From Pegea sp. RAD2-039 (Eukaryota > Chordata > Thaliacea > Salpida > Salpidae), in assembly GCA_034620365.1 (NCBI GenBank), contig JAQGEQ010000363.1, positions 558,001 to 622,000 on the forward strand: a stretch of 64,000 nucleotides of DNA. The letters run 5' to 3'. Numbering within the stretch: position 1 is the first letter of the stretch; each line of letters begins with the position of its first letter. The notes below the pieces were generated by a model that searched no databases, was not told the DNA's origin, and was given only the letters and a program-made list of their open reading frames with translations. Position numbers and translations under genes: made by a program. Below are positions 1-12,194 of this stretch, in pieces.

Positions 1-803
1 ATTAAAATAATATTAAGGCCTTCCAGTAATAATCATCAAAAAATATTTTAGTAAAACTAAACGGTAAGCTGCTTTCTATTAAAATATCAAAATTCACTAG
101 AGGAATATTTTAAATCAAACTTGATACTTTAAATAATGGATTCAACAAAATGTTAAGGGCACTAAAATAAGTTTCATCTTTTTCAGAGACATTAGAGATA
201 TAAATAAATAAGTATATATAATTTTCTTATTAGTAATATTAAAAACTTTCAAGTCTCTGTTTTCATGATTAATAATATTAAATACATCTCATCAAGTTTT
301 ACAACTCAAAATATGTAGTAGCTGTAGTAATTGTAGATTGTTTTTAAAAATGGTTAATTAGAATGAGTTATGTCATTAGAGTTGTTTAGATTACCAACAA
401 CTTCAATCTGAACTGTTTAGTTTCATTAGAATTAAATTGAACAAGTTTTTAATAAACAAATCTTCATGAAATATCTTAAAATATTTGCATCAATTATATT
501 TCTAAACTACAGTGTACGACTATAAAAAGAATATATGAAGAAAATAGGTTGTTTTTGAACTAAATTCAAGGTGTACTTGTTTAAAGCAATTGTGAATAAT
601 TATAATATACTAAAAAGATTTAAACGAGCAAAAGCTATGAAGTTCAATCTTAGTTGTAACATGCTGATAAAATATTTTGTTCGAATCGTAAGAAAGTCAG
701 TAAATATGAAAGTGGAAAGTAAGTAGACTAGTTGATGACAGATGATAAGCAGGAAATAAACACGTGAAAGAATAATCACAGTGTTTAGTGAATCGTTGTA
801 ATT
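1..803. other. Intergenic / 3' flank, no gene recognised
   Basis: AT-rich sequence downstream of the minus-strand acidic repeat membrane protein gene that ends at 804. I see no reading frame, RNA gene or repeat I can support; it probably holds that gene's 3' UTR and poly(A) signal. Confidence 0.5.
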
Positions 804-3800
804 CTACATTTGATTTTCATCACTTTCATCTTCATACAACAGACGATCATTTACATATCTTCCACTCTAATTGATAAAAACAAAGTTGGTATAATAATCA
901 GATCATTAAAGAAAAAGTTATCGTTTGCTACACAATTTTTTATATATAAAATCTTGTTTTAATGATGGAAAATTTATTTTTGTTGTAAACAATCGCACAT
1001 TTCAATAAAAAGAAATGTTTTGTTCAAATTAGTACTGACCCCTTGATTTTGAAGAAGAAATTCTTTTTCTTGTCGTCTCATCTGAGTTAAGAAGAAATTA
1101 ATAAAATGGAATCAAGTTTTTCAATTTTTTCATACCTCTGAAGCTTTTCTCTTTCTGTAGCTAGTATTACGACAAAACCGAATAGTGAAGAATAAGATCA
1201 TAAAGACGGCAAGAACAATTGCAAATAATGCTCCAAATGATACCTTTTTTCCATATTTATTCTATAAATTATAAATTAGATAATTGAAAAATGTACTATA
1301 AATAAACTTATTTATTTCCTACTATAACCTATATCAAATAGAAATTACTTTTCTTATAGAAACAAACAAAAGTAATCACTTTTAACAATTTCTCTACAAA
1401 ATAAGATTAAAAACAGTAAGATTCGTTGAAGGCTAAAAATAAAAACTTGAGATTTTTTGAAAATTTTAACTAGTTAAACAAACTAATATTTTGAATAAAA
1501 AAAATTAAAAGTAGTTCACTAAAGGTCTTATATAATTATAGTTAAATTAGTAATAATCAAATAGCAAACTGTTGTAATCAATTAATAAAAGTCTTTTTAT
1601 GAATTTATGTGGTTTAAGAAGAAATTTTTAAAATGAATTTAAGTAAACTCACAACTTTCTTCATGATAGAGTTTATAACATCAGCTGAAAATAATTTTTT
1701 ATTGATTATAAACATCTTTACAATTTTTTAATAATTAATTTTTATCATTAAACCTAATAAAAAAACTTTGAAAAAATTAATTACTTTTAACAACAGTGGA
1801 GTTAGTTGATGTCGTGTGAGACCTGCAAAGAAAAATTATAAATTGATACCTTACTGAAATAAAAAGTTTATATAAAATTACTTTTAAAAACTAATCAAAC
1901 TTAGTTTGAGATTAAATTTATATTAAAATTAACAGTTATATATTTTAAGGGTTTTATAAAATATATCTCAATGAAAACAAAGAGAAATATATTTTAGGAA
2001 ATATTAAATGTACAAACTCATCATCCAAGACTTTACTTCCATTCACTTCTGAGAGTTTACCATCATTTTTTAACTTTGATGATTGATCTTCAACTTCTGA
2101 AGATTCATCTTTTGATTCTGATTCATCTTTAACTTCTGAATCATCTTTAACTTCTGAATCATCTTTAATTTCTGAATATTGATCTTTAACTTCTGAAGAT
2201 TGATTTTCTAGATCTGAATCATCTTTAGCATCTGAGGTTTGATCTTTAACTTCTGAATATTGATCTTTAACTTCTGAAGATTGATTTTCTAGATATGAAT
2301 CATCTTTAGCATCTGAGGTTTGATCTTTAACTTCTGAATATTGATTTTCTAGATATGAATCATCTTTAGCATCTGAGTTTTGATCTTTAACTTCTGAAGA
2401 TTGATTTTCTAGATATGAATCATCTTTAGCATCTGAGGTTTGATCTTTAACTTCTGAATATTGATTTTCTAGATATGAATCATCTTTAGCATCTGAGGTT
2501 TGATCTTTAACTTCTGAATATTGATTTTCTAGATATGAATCATCTTTAGCATCTGAGTTTTGATCTTTAACTTCTGAAGATTGATTTTCTAGATATGAAT
2601 CATCTTTAGCATCTGAGTTTTGATCTTTAACTTCTGAAGATTGATTTTCTAGATATGAATCATCTTTAGCATCTGAGGTTTGATCTTTAACTTCTGAAGA
2701 TTGATTTTCTAGATATGAATCATCTTTAGCATCTGAGGTTTGATCTTTAACTTCTGAATATTGATCTTTAACTTCTGAAGATTGATTTTCTAGATATGAA
2801 TCATCTTTAGCATCTGAGGTTTGATCTTTAACTTCTGAATATTGATTTTCTAGATATGAATCATCTTTAGCATCTGAGTTTTGATCTTTAACTTCTGAAG
2901 ATTGATTTTCTAGATATGAATCATCTTTAGCATCTGAGGTTTGATCTTTAACTTCTGAATATTGATTTTCTAGATATGAATCATCTTTAGCATCTGAGGT
3001 TTGATCTTTAACTTCTGAAGATTGATTTTCTAGATATGAATCATCTTTAGCATCTGAGTTTTGATCTTCAACTTCTGAAGTTTGATTTTCTAGATATGAA
3101 TCATCTTTAGCATCTGAGGTTTGATCTTTAACTTCTGAATATTGATCTTTAACTTCTGAAGATTGATTTTCTAGAACTGAATCATCTTTAACTTCTGAAG
3201 TTTGATTTTCTACATCTGAATCATCTTTAGCTTCTGAGTTTTGATCTTTAACTTCTGAATATTGATCTTTAACTTCTGAAGTTTGATCTTCTAGATTTGA
3301 ATCATCTTTAACTTCTGAAGTTTGATTTTCTAGAACTGAATCATCTTTAGCATCTGAGGTTTGATCTTTAACTTCTGAATATTGATCTTCAACTTCTGAA
3401 GATTGATTTTCTAGATATGAATTATCTTTAACTTCTGAAGTTTGATTTTCTACATCTGAATCATCTTTAACTTCTGAGGGTTGATTTTCTAGATATGAAT
3501 CATCTTTAACTTCTGAAGTTTGATTTTCTACATCTGAATCATCTTTAGCATCTGAGGTTTGATCTTCAACTTCTGAATATTGATCTTCAACTTCTGAATT
3601 ATCTTCAACTTCTGAAGTTTGATTTTCTAGATTTGAATCATCTTTAACTTCTGAAGTTTGATTTTCTAGATCTGAATCATCTTTAACTTCTGAAGTTTGA
3701 TTTTCTAGATCTGAATCATCTTTAGCATCTGAGGTTTGATCTTTAACTTCTGAATATTGATCTTCAACTTCTGAAGATTGATTTTCTAGATATGAATTAT

Positions 3801-4653
3801 CTTTAACTTCTGAAGTTTGATTTTCTAGATCTGAATCATCTTTAACTTCTGAAGTTTGATTTTCTAGATCTGAATCATCTTTAGCATCTGAGTTTTGATC
3901 TTCAACTTCTGAAGTTTGATTTTCTAGATCTGAATCATCTTTAGCTTCTGAGTTTTGATCTTTAACTTCTGAATATTGATCTTCAACTTCTGAAGATTGA
4001 TTTTCTAGAACTGAATCATCTTTAACTTCTGAAGTTTGATTTTCTAGATCTGAATCATCTTTAGCTTCTGAGGGTTGATTTTCTAGACTTGAATCATCTT
4101 TAGCATCTGAGTTTTGATCTTTAACTTCTGAATATTGATCTTTAACTTCTGAAGTTTGATTTTCTAGACTTGAATCATCTTTAGCTTCTGAATATTGATC
4201 TTTTAATCCTGAATCATCTTTTAACTCTGAGGGTTGATTTTGAATATTCAAGTAAGATTGTGGTGGTTCAACTTGTTTGATATTCATATCATTACTGAAT
4301 GGTCTTGAATTTCCCAACATTGGTTTTATATTTCCATGAAGCATAGAGTTGTGATAATTGTTAGATGAATAATCAAAACTACTAAAATTGTTTGCTTTAG
4401 GAGAGAGAGGTAATGCTTGATAAGAAAAGTGATTTGAGTTTCTTAACAGAGAGTTTGGAGAACTATCAATTTTCCTATTTGTAGTATATCTCATCGAAAG
4501 TTCATTTGGATAGGAAGGTTGTAACCTACTTTGAGATATATCTTCATTTAGTGGTATGTTTCGTGTATAAACAAGTGACGAACTCATACATAATATTAAA
4601 AGATTCATAAAATTACATCTCAAAACATTTTTCTTATAATATAATAAAACCAT
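804..4653 (-). CDS. Predicted type I membrane protein with long acidic heptad-repeat ectodomain (7-exon model)
   Basis: I do not recognise the family. The main exon (4653-2037) starts at an ATG 19 nt after an acceptor (TATATTTTCAG); an upstream in-frame ATG at 4686 lies before that acceptor. A hydrophobic stretch around MNLLILCMSSSLVYT looks like a signal peptide. About 700 residues of D/E/S/K/Q/N heptads follow, without cysteine. A donor GTAAAG at 2036 leads to exons 1853-1850 (4 nt), 1822-1785, 1684-1653, 1261-1136, 1081-1040 and 866-804. All frames join without a break and give 973 aa. The 1261-1136 exon encodes a transmembrane helix (VSFGALFAIVLAVFMILFF) followed by basic residues; the last two encode a tail ending DESDENQM and a stop. 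NST before the membrane is a possible N-glycosylation site. Inference: surface protein with a disordered acidic stalk. The main ORF is certain; the tail exons are likely; the 4-nt exon is tentative. Confidence 0.7.
2060..4240 (-). repeat. Coding tandem repeat of 21-bp units, with higher-order multiples
   Basis: Roughly one hundred 21-bp units, each encoding seven residues such as SEVKDQY, SDAKDDS or YLENQSS in rotating combinations. Units combine into longer repeats (typically three or more heptads); the stretch 2270-3130 is the most homogeneous and the N-terminal end near 4100-4240 the most diverged. Homogeneity at one end suggests recent expansion by unequal exchange or slippage. Unit boundaries always keep frame. 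Confidence 0.95.
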
Positions 4654-4686
4654 CTTTAGCACCAAATTGTAGCTGAAAATATACAA

Positions 4687-5110
4687 AAAATAGAAAATAA
4701 TATTTTTATTATTATATTTTCTATAATTAGAACTTTAGAGAGTTTCATATTTCCATTGATATATAAATAATGAAAACAACTACTAATAGTAATATACAGC
4801 ATTTATGCTGCTAGCATATTTTTATAAAAAATAAAAAAAAATAATTTCCAAACTAATTAGATTTCAGTTAATGATTATTAATTTAAAATTATCAATTTGA
4901 TAAAAAATTTAATTTATCTGTATTAATTATTACAAAGGCAACAAAAATAAGTTTAAATTTATACAATTTTTTTTAACAGAAATACTTTTAAAAATTAGCC
5001 AGACATAATGATTTTCAGATTATATGTTGTTTACTCAGGGAGGCAACAACAAAGAAATTAAACGGTACATAGGAAAGGGAAACACCTAAACAAAAAACCC
5101 GGAAGTTATC
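4687..5110. other. Intergenic, no gene recognised
   Basis: AT-rich spacer between the start of the acidic repeat gene and a LINE fragment. Promoter elements for the minus-strand gene may be here but none stands out. Confidence 0.4.
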
Positions 5111-5905
5111 TATTTATTTATTTATTTCAATAAATGCGAAGGAGGGTACCTGAAGAGAGCACCTCTCGCTAACACACATTTTCACAATTAACATCTATTT
5201 AGTCAAAAATATAGAAAGTAAAAGATGTAACACATGGTATTTCGATAGCACTCAAAGTATATAACAGTGAATAATTACATGGAATGTTAATAATATAAAA
5301 AAGATAAAAAAAAATCACAGTTTAGAAATCACAATGTTGGCAATATTATGACGGTTCAACTTCTTTTTGAACAACGTGAGCGACTTCGACATGGCAATGT
5401 CTGATGGTAGCTGGTCCATGTGGTAATTGTGCGGTATGAGAAAACAATTTGCTCTGACCAATGTACTAGGCGATATAGGCTTATTAAGATGTAATGCGTG
5501 TCGTCTGAGCTGATATAACTTGAGGGAAGGACTAATGGAAAACAAGTCATCAAACTGAATGTCAATTAAATTGTGGATAATTTTAAAAATAAGAATTAAA
5601 TCGTATTTAATCCGTCGAATTTCCAAGGTATCTAAATCGAAGAAACTGACACGATGTTTATAACTATCATATTTAATATTAAGTTTCCTGCATACTAATC
5701 TCGTAAATGTGGCTTGAACAGATTCGATTTTTTTTGATATCACTAACTTGATATGACATCCATGCACTGACATTATATTCAAGAATTGGACGTACGTACA
5801 ATTTGAAAAGATTGATAAAAAAGCATGGGTTATAGATAACTATTTTTGTTATCATTGATTTTAATAATATTTTAGTCAAATTTATAAACATAAGAACATT
5901 AAAGA
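5111..5905 (-). mobile_element. Non-LTR retrotransposon (LINE) 3' fragment, end of reverse transcriptase
   Basis: On the minus strand an open frame (5782-5315), with an overlapping upstream frame (5891-5679), encodes the C-terminal end of a CR1/Jockey-like LINE reverse transcriptase polyprotein: a 'LYVRPILEYNVSAW' motif, then KIESVQATFTRLVCRKL, FFDLDTLEIRRIKYDLI and a C-terminal FKKKLNRHNIANI. The frame is broken near 5750. A TATT-rich tract at 5110-5127 lies at the 3' end. Related copies are at 52090-52890 (plus) and 62395-62660 (minus). It is 5'-truncated, so certainly non-autonomous. Confidence 0.85.
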
Positions 5906-8900
5906 TGTTATAAACAAATAGGTAAACATAATATTTCGATTAACATTTTATAAATGTAAAAATAACTTTTTACAGAATTAGTTTATAGATATAAGTTATT
6001 TAGCGATTACTTTAATACCATTAACACTTTTAATAGAAAGCTTACGTTTAATCCTTAGGTGCTTCACCTAAAAAGTCGTACAATAATAGATTAGCAGTTA
6101 ATATATTTCTTGAAATTCATTTATCTGGATAAATAATCATTTCTCTTAAGTTAATTAATTTCTCTAATAATAACAGTAGTTAGTGCTTTTGTTTCGGCTG
6201 TGTAATAAGCTTTACAGAGAGTAAATGGAGTGGTTTATAATTTGAGAAAAATCATTTTTGCGAATTATCCTTAATTTTTGTTTCAAAGGTTAAGTTTAAA
6301 GTTTTTAGTTTAAAAATAACGCTCTAGACACATATTGTATTTAAGTAACACTTGAAGCAACATACGCCTTCAATGTTTAACCGTAGTGGATAGAAATTTT
6401 AGCAACAATCTCATTCAATCACAAGTTATATAGCTTTATTTATAGCCCTGAAAGTCCTATTCTCTTGTCGATGTTATTTAAACTTCAAAGTAAAAAAGGC
6501 GTATATGATTTTCTAAAAATTTGTATATATATAATAGAGTTCATCTTCTCTCAATTTTAGTTTGCTACAAAGTAGATTCCGTAACATTTCAAGAGAATTA
6601 AGAATTAAGAGTTCAGTGTCTGCTATTTTCTAAACATAGATTTAAAAACTAGGATATCCCTGGCATATCTTAGTTGATTTTACAAATTAACCAAATATGC
6701 CACATTTAGTAATTAAGCTCATTCATTTACCTGATTAGTGTATCAAAGATAGGTTTCCAAAACATCTCTAAAGTAAAAAATTATCTCCCAAATGTCTTAT
6801 TGTGTTTAGAGTTAATCTTGTTTTATAAGTTTAGGTATGGAGTATACTGCTTTTACAGTATACATTTTTGAAGTTCTGATTTGTCAACAAATGGTTTTTT
6901 ACTTTTTTAAGAAGAGTACTTTTAAAGTACTTTAACTTTTAAGAAAGTATTTTAACGAATAATTTTATAGAAAAATACTTTCTGATAGTTCAAAGCTCAT
7001 TCGCTATTCTACTTTTAGCAGTATAGCTAATAACTTCTCGTATTAGCTGATACCTATGTTTTTTATAAGCCTACTAAAACAGTCATTATTTACTTTTTAG
7101 TAGCCCACAAAAATTTTCAAGAACAACAGCAACCTTATGGTATAAACTTGTATGTTTGATGTTGCGTGAAAAAAACATAATCTGTTGGTAGATCAGTATA
7201 AAAGATGCAAAGTACATGAAGTGCTACTATTGGTTGAAACTTGGTTTTTGCAGTTTTATCAAGCTACACATTTTTCCGTATCTTATAACTCATCATGATT
7301 ATCTTTACTTTCAATTTTCACCTATAATCCTATTTATTTAACATAATCCCTTTTTATGTTACTTAACTATGAAAGATATACATTAAAAAACATGGTAACA
7401 TGCACACTAGCATCAATGTTGGTGTTACTTTGCAGCATAACTCATGTAAAATCAAGTAGAATCTTGTCTTATTGATAACGAACTTTCAATTGAATTCTAC
7501 AAGACTGCAGTTAGATTATATGCACATAAATTGTTTCACCTATCGAGTAAACTTAATTAACTTTCTCTAAATTTTGTGCCGATTGTGATTTTTAAAACAA
7601 AGCTACAAAAAACTTAGCCACATAAGTTATCGTTCAGCCTAACAAGTAATTACTTCCCATTTTCTTTAAAAGAGATTCTAATGTATGCTAAAATGTGAAT
7701 TTTGTTAGATTCTTCCTATAAATTTGTGATACCAGTGTACTTACAGCGCCTCTAGCGAAATTTAATCGAAATTTATATCAACATCGAATGAGTATGAATT
7801 TTGGGTTCTTGTTGGCAAAAGCAGATTTTTTTTTGGCTAGCTTACAGTGATTTTAGAACTTTGCATTGACAACCTAATATTTTTCAAGTAATATTAGAAA
7901 ATATATTCTTTACACTTATTTAAAAATGATGTCAATTGATTTGAAAAATAATTATTGAAAATTTAAGGTTAGGTAATTAGTTTTTTACAGTTGGATTATC
8001 CTTAGTATTAGCGATTAAAAAATTAGCTTTAATTTTTTCATCAACTAATAAATTATCAGCTATAATTTACTATTTATTACTTTTGCTTCATTTGTAATCA
8101 TTTGTTTAATGTGACATTGCTGTATTTAAATATATCTATACAATTTTAAAGCTATTTTTACCTTGTGTGATAATAAAGTACATTTTATAGATGGCCTTGA
8201 CTATAAATTAGATTAAAATATAAAACATTTTCTGAATTTGTTTGTGATTATTGTCCCCCCAGCAATGATTGTTTTTTTTATATGGCTTTTGATTAATTTT
8301 CTTAATTTATATTTTCATCCTAACTTTACTTTCATATCAAATTATTTCTTTCTTTAGTAATGTCTCTATTATCTGCTTTACATGCAAAAGACAGCTTATT
8401 GAGCGACAAAATTTTTATTGATCAGTTTTGTATGAGTTTAAAAAAATCTTTCAATAAGTTTATATAGTGAAAATATCTGAACAATTTTTAATCTTTCTAA
8501 GTTGTTAGGCAAACTATTTTACAGTAGAATTATTGTTATAGTTTTATTCACTCATTTTTATAATTTATTTGAATCTTTTTTACATGATGTTAGTTTTTGT
8601 ACTTCACTATTTTCTTTTCTTATGTTTTTTTAAGAATATTTTTAATACTTTTGGTATTAATAATTATTAGTTTTAATTGTTTATTTTAAAATATATAATA
8701 ATTAGTGATTTTACATGAAATTTTTCAAATAAAAATTTGAATTTAGTCTATAGTTAAATAAATAGTAGTTAATTTTTTCAGAAGCTTTTTTCTGTAGTAT
8801 TTTTTGTCTGCTAATACCAGACAAGTCCTTAGTCACTAAGATTTGTTTGTAAAACATTTCTTGACCGAGTTGTTCAACAAAAATTTTTATTGATCACATT

Positions 8901-9300
8901 AAAATCAACTACATTTTTGTTTGATATTTGTGTTTTATCTAAGATTTCATTTAGGTTATCATTTTTTTACTTTGCTAGTTAGCCACATTAGTTAAATTAA
9001 TGATATTCAAATTAATAATGAATCTAATAAATATTTTAATTCTATTCTTTTTATTTTTAAGTTTTATTTCTTGTTTTATATGAGTGCTTTTACGTTTTAT
9101 AATATTTTTTTGATATCAATAATTAAAACAATAGTTTTTTTTGTAGCTTTTACTAATTATTTGTTTTTTACTTTGTTAATAATTATTTTATATAATCAAA
9201 AAATGATAGTTTTAATATTTTAACTTTAATTGTCAAACATTTAATTTTGACACATTGAAAAATTAACATATCTTAGTTATGATAATTTATAAACATTTTT
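5906..9300. other. 3.4-kb intergenic region, no gene recognised
   Basis: Very AT-rich DNA upstream of the proteasome gene. Both strands lack a frame with protein-like composition, and I find no tRNA-like boxes or clear repeat copy elsewhere in the window. It presumably contains the promoter of the PSMB5-WDR82-ING gene row, but no element is recognisable. Confidence 0.4.
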
Positions 9301-9327
9301 GTTTATTAGATTAAATCAGCTATAAAA
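9298..9327 (+). other. 3' splice acceptor before PSMB5 (candidate trans-splice site)
   Basis: TTTGTTTATTAG ends at 9309, 18 nt before the ATG, with a second AAATCAG at 9319. No upstream coding exon is needed, since the protein is complete from this ATG. This is what a spliced-leader addition site looks like; a 5' UTR intron is the alternative. Confidence 0.5.
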
Positions 9328-10131
9328 ATGGCATTGTTAGATATTTGCAAAAGTGGCTTTAGTGAAGAACTTTGGAACTTAAGAAAAGTTGGTGATGATT
9401 CCATCAAAGACTTTGAAAAAGAGATGTTTGTGATACCTCGTGGCCCTCAAGCAAAAGCATATATGTCTCATATGAGTAACCCTAAGTCTGATGTTCATAT
9501 AAAGTTTAATTATGGTACAACAACTCTTGCATTTAAGTTTAAACATGGAGTTGTAGTTGCTACAGATTCAAGAGCAACTGCTGGTGATTATATTGCTTCT
9601 CAAACAGTTAAAAAAGTTATTGAAATAAATCCATACTTGCTTGGAACAATGGCTGGTGGTGCTGCTGATTGTTCATTTTGGGAAAGATTTCTTGCAAAAC
9701 ATTGTCGTATATATGAGCTTCGAAATAAGGAAAGAATTTCTGTGGCAGCTGCTTCAAAATTTCTTGCAAATTTAGTTTATGAGTACAAAGGCATGGGCCT
9801 ATCCATGGGCACCATGATTTGTGGATGGGACAAACGTGGACCTGGTCTTTATTATGTGGATAGTGAAGGACAACGAATTTCTGGAAAGATGTTTTCAGTT
9901 GGTTCAGGTGCAACTTATGCTTATGGTGTCATGGATGAAGGTTATTCTTTTGATTTATCTGTTGAAGATGCTCTTGAACTGGGTAAACGTGCAATTTATC
10001 ATGCTACTCATAGAGATGCATTTAGTGGTGGTAATGTTAATCTTTATCATATGAAAGAGTCTGGCTGGGAACACATTTCTTGGACTGATGTTGGCGATTT
10101 GTATTATCACTATAAAAATTTGAAACAGTAA
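9328..10131 (+). CDS. PSMB5: Proteasome subunit beta type-5 (chymotrypsin-like catalytic subunit)
   Basis: A 267-aa N-terminal nucleophile hydrolase of the 20S proteasome core, the beta-5 subunit that cleaves after hydrophobic residues. A propeptide of 63 residues ends in Gly63 before the catalytic Thr64 (mature Thr1: GTTTLAFKF). Asp80 (mature Asp17), Lys96 (Lys33) and the S1-pocket Met45 in YLLGTM are present, as are [25 protein letters not shown] and [20 protein letters not shown]. Similarity to vertebrate PSMB5 runs to near the C-terminus. The single uninterrupted frame has no introns. It is the first of three genes in a head-to-tail row with WDR82 794 nt downstream. Confidence 0.98.
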   Translation: MALLDICKSGFSEELWNLRKVGDDSIKDFEKEMFVIPRGPQAKAYMSHMSNPKSDVHIKFNYGTTTLAFKFKHGVVVATDSRATAGDYIASQTVKKVIEINPYLLGTMAGGAADCSFWERFLAKHCRIYELRNKERISVAAASKFLANLVYEYKGMGLSMGTMICGWDKRGPGLYYVDSEGQRISGKMFSVGSGATYAYGVMDEGYSFDLSVEDALELGKRAIYHATHRDAFSGGNVNLYHMKESGWEHISWTDVGDLYYHYKNLKQ

Positions 10132-10885
10132 CTTAATTTTGTCAGGAGATGTTATATTGGAATTAGTTTGAGTGTTATACTTTGGAATTTATTTTAAACT
10201 CTATTTAAAGTTTAATGTTTAAAATGAACTCAAATTAAGTTTTGTTTATATTTTCAGCTTATATACTCTCACTCTTAATTACTTTTCATTTATAACTTTA
10301 TTTTTTGAGTAAAAACTTCTTTTCAAATCTGTTATAACAATTTCTTAATTTTTTTGTCAGTTAGTAATAAGAAGTTTCATAAAACTTTTTTAATAGCATC
10401 TCACATGTATAGTAATTAACCATCCTCTAGTTTAAATTATTAACTTTGGTTTATTTTCAGGCAATTTGAGTTTTTTAAATTAAATTGAACATAATTATTT
10501 GAAGAAGATATTTTGTTGAAGTAATTCATGGCTTGGATATTTTTGAAATCTATTTAAAGAAAGTTTATGATAATATCTTTACATTGTTTTTATATTTTAT
10601 AGCATAATAACTACCTGTAGAGAATTCATAATTTTCTTTTTTTTAATTGCTTCTAAATTCAACAGTTTATGAAATAAATTTAATTAATATAAATAATGCC
10701 AAAATTCTTTAATTTGTTAAATTTGCCTGTTTAAAATACAAAAATTGCTTTGCTTTTATCTTTCTAGCAATTAGAATCTACTTAATTAGAATTATATATA
10801 TCTTGGTATGTGATAAATTTGATAAAATTTTTTAAAACTCAAATCTTGATTTTAATCAACATATTTCATGAATTCATTATAAATA
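10132..10885 (+). other. PSMB5 3' UTR and PSMB5-WDR82 spacer
   Basis: AT-rich spacer with several AATAAA-like hexamers (for example AAATAAATTT near 10673) that could end the PSMB5 transcript. No coding signal. Confidence 0.5.
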
Positions 10886-10924
10886 ATCCTTTTCAGGTTA
10901 AAAAAGAAAAAAAAAAGATAAATT
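10886..10924 (+). other. 3' splice acceptor before WDR82 (candidate trans-splice site)
   Basis: CCTTTTCAG ends at 10895, 29 nt before the start codon, followed by a purine-rich leader. The protein is full length without an upstream exon. Confidence 0.5.
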
Positions 10925-11869
10925 ATGAAACTTACTGATAAATTGATTGAAAGTTTTTGTGTTGCAAAAGGTTTTGCTGAAAATACTGAATTGATTAATA
11001 GTATTGACTTTTCACCAAACGGAGAACAATTAATTACAGCAAGCGATGACGATTCAATTATTATTTATGACTGTGTATCAGAAGGAAAAATTAAACGAAC
11101 ATTATTTAGTAGAAAGTATGGAGTTGGAAATATTAATTATACACATGCAGGAAATACAGTTATTTATAGTTCAAATAAGGTTGATGACGCTATTAGATAT
11201 CAATCATTACATGACAACAAATATTTGAGATATTTTCAAGGGCACACTAAACGTGTCGTTAGTCTTTGTATGTCTCCCGTTGAAGATTCCTTTCTTTCTG
11301 GAAGTATTGATAAAACTGTCCGACTATGGGACCTTAGAACACCTAATTGCCAGGGACTTATGCATATGCCTGGAAGACCTGTTGCCTCATTTGATCCAGA
11401 GGGACTTATATTTGCTGTAGGAATTAACTCAGAGGTGATTAAGTTGTATGATTTAAAGTCATTCGATAAAGGGCCATTTACAACTTTTAAAATGCAACAA
11501 GAGAAAGATTGTGTTTGGACTGATCTTAAGTTTAGTTCCGATGGTAAATTGATTCTAATTTCAACTGATGGTGGAATTATTCGATTAATTGACGCTTTTA
11601 ATGGTCAACCACTTCAAGCTTTTAACACCCCCATGTCCAGCACAAGAGTTTCACTTGAAGCCAGTTTCTCTCCTGACGGTCAGTACGTGTTATCTGGTGC
11701 ACATGATGGACGAATCCATATATGGCGAACTGAAAATGGCCAAAAAATAACTGCATTAGACGGAGCTCATTCAGGCTCTTCAAATTGTGTGAAATTTAAT
11801 CCACGTTACATGATGTTTTCGTCAGCTTGCTCACAAATGAAGTTTTGGCTGCCTACGAATGAAGAATGA
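10925..11869 (+). CDS. WDR82: WD repeat-containing protein 82 (SET1/COMPASS and PNUTS-PP1 subunit)
   Basis: A 314-aa WD40 propeller, the same length as vertebrate WDR82 (313 aa) and colinear from MKLTD to the FWLPT near the C-terminus. Typical blocks are [83 protein letters not shown] and [12 protein letters not shown]. In known animals WDR82 recruits the SET1 H3K4 methyltransferase to RNA polymerase II phosphorylated on Ser5 and also sits in the PTW/PP1 phosphatase complex in the nucleus. The frame is intronless. It lies between PSMB5 and the chromatin reader ING on the same strand; the ING start is only 325 nt downstream. Confidence 0.98.
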   Translation: MKLTDKLIESFCVAKGFAENTELINSIDFSPNGEQLITASDDDSIIIYDCVSEGKIKRTLFSRKYGVGNINYTHAGNTVIYSSNKVDDAIRYQSLHDNKYLRYFQGHTKRVVSLCMSPVEDSFLSGSIDKTVRLWDLRTPNCQGLMHMPGRPVASFDPEGLIFAVGINSEVIKLYDLKSFDKGPFTTFKMQQEKDCVWTDLKFSSDGKLILISTDGGIIRLIDAFNGQPLQAFNTPMSSTRVSLEASFSPDGQYVLSGAHDGRIHIWRTENGQKITALDGAHSGSSNCVKFNPRYMMFSSACSQMKFWLPTNEE

Positions 11870-12144
11870 TTGTTTAATTCTTACCAAAGTCTTCGGTGGA
11901 ATTTAATGAGTGTAAAAAATTAAGACTTGAGGAAATTTTAGGCATGAATGTTGTTCATTAGACTATTTTTTTGTATAGTCTTAAAAAGAACAGTTCAAGT
12001 TTTTGAAAGATTACCATTGATTGTGATTTTAGTGACGGATTTGAACTTCATCATTCAGTGATTTACTGCCATGCAGTTTATACGTTTAGTTAATGTCTTA
12101 TTAATAATTGCTAAAACCAACCGTATGACTTCTGAGTGTTTTCC

Positions 12145-12194
12145 TTTTTTTTTAGAAAGAAATTTGGCTGACTGTTATTTTAAAATTGTTTTTA
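12145..12194 (+). other. 3' splice acceptor before the ING gene (candidate trans-splice site)
   Basis: A pyrimidine tract TTTTCCTTTTTTTTTAG ends at 12155, 39 nt before the ATG at 12195. It is the strongest acceptor of the three in this gene row. Confidence 0.5.

Noticed and set aside
2060..4240. CRISPR-like regular repeats
   Set aside because: The units are contiguous coding heptads without spacers, in an animal gene with introns.
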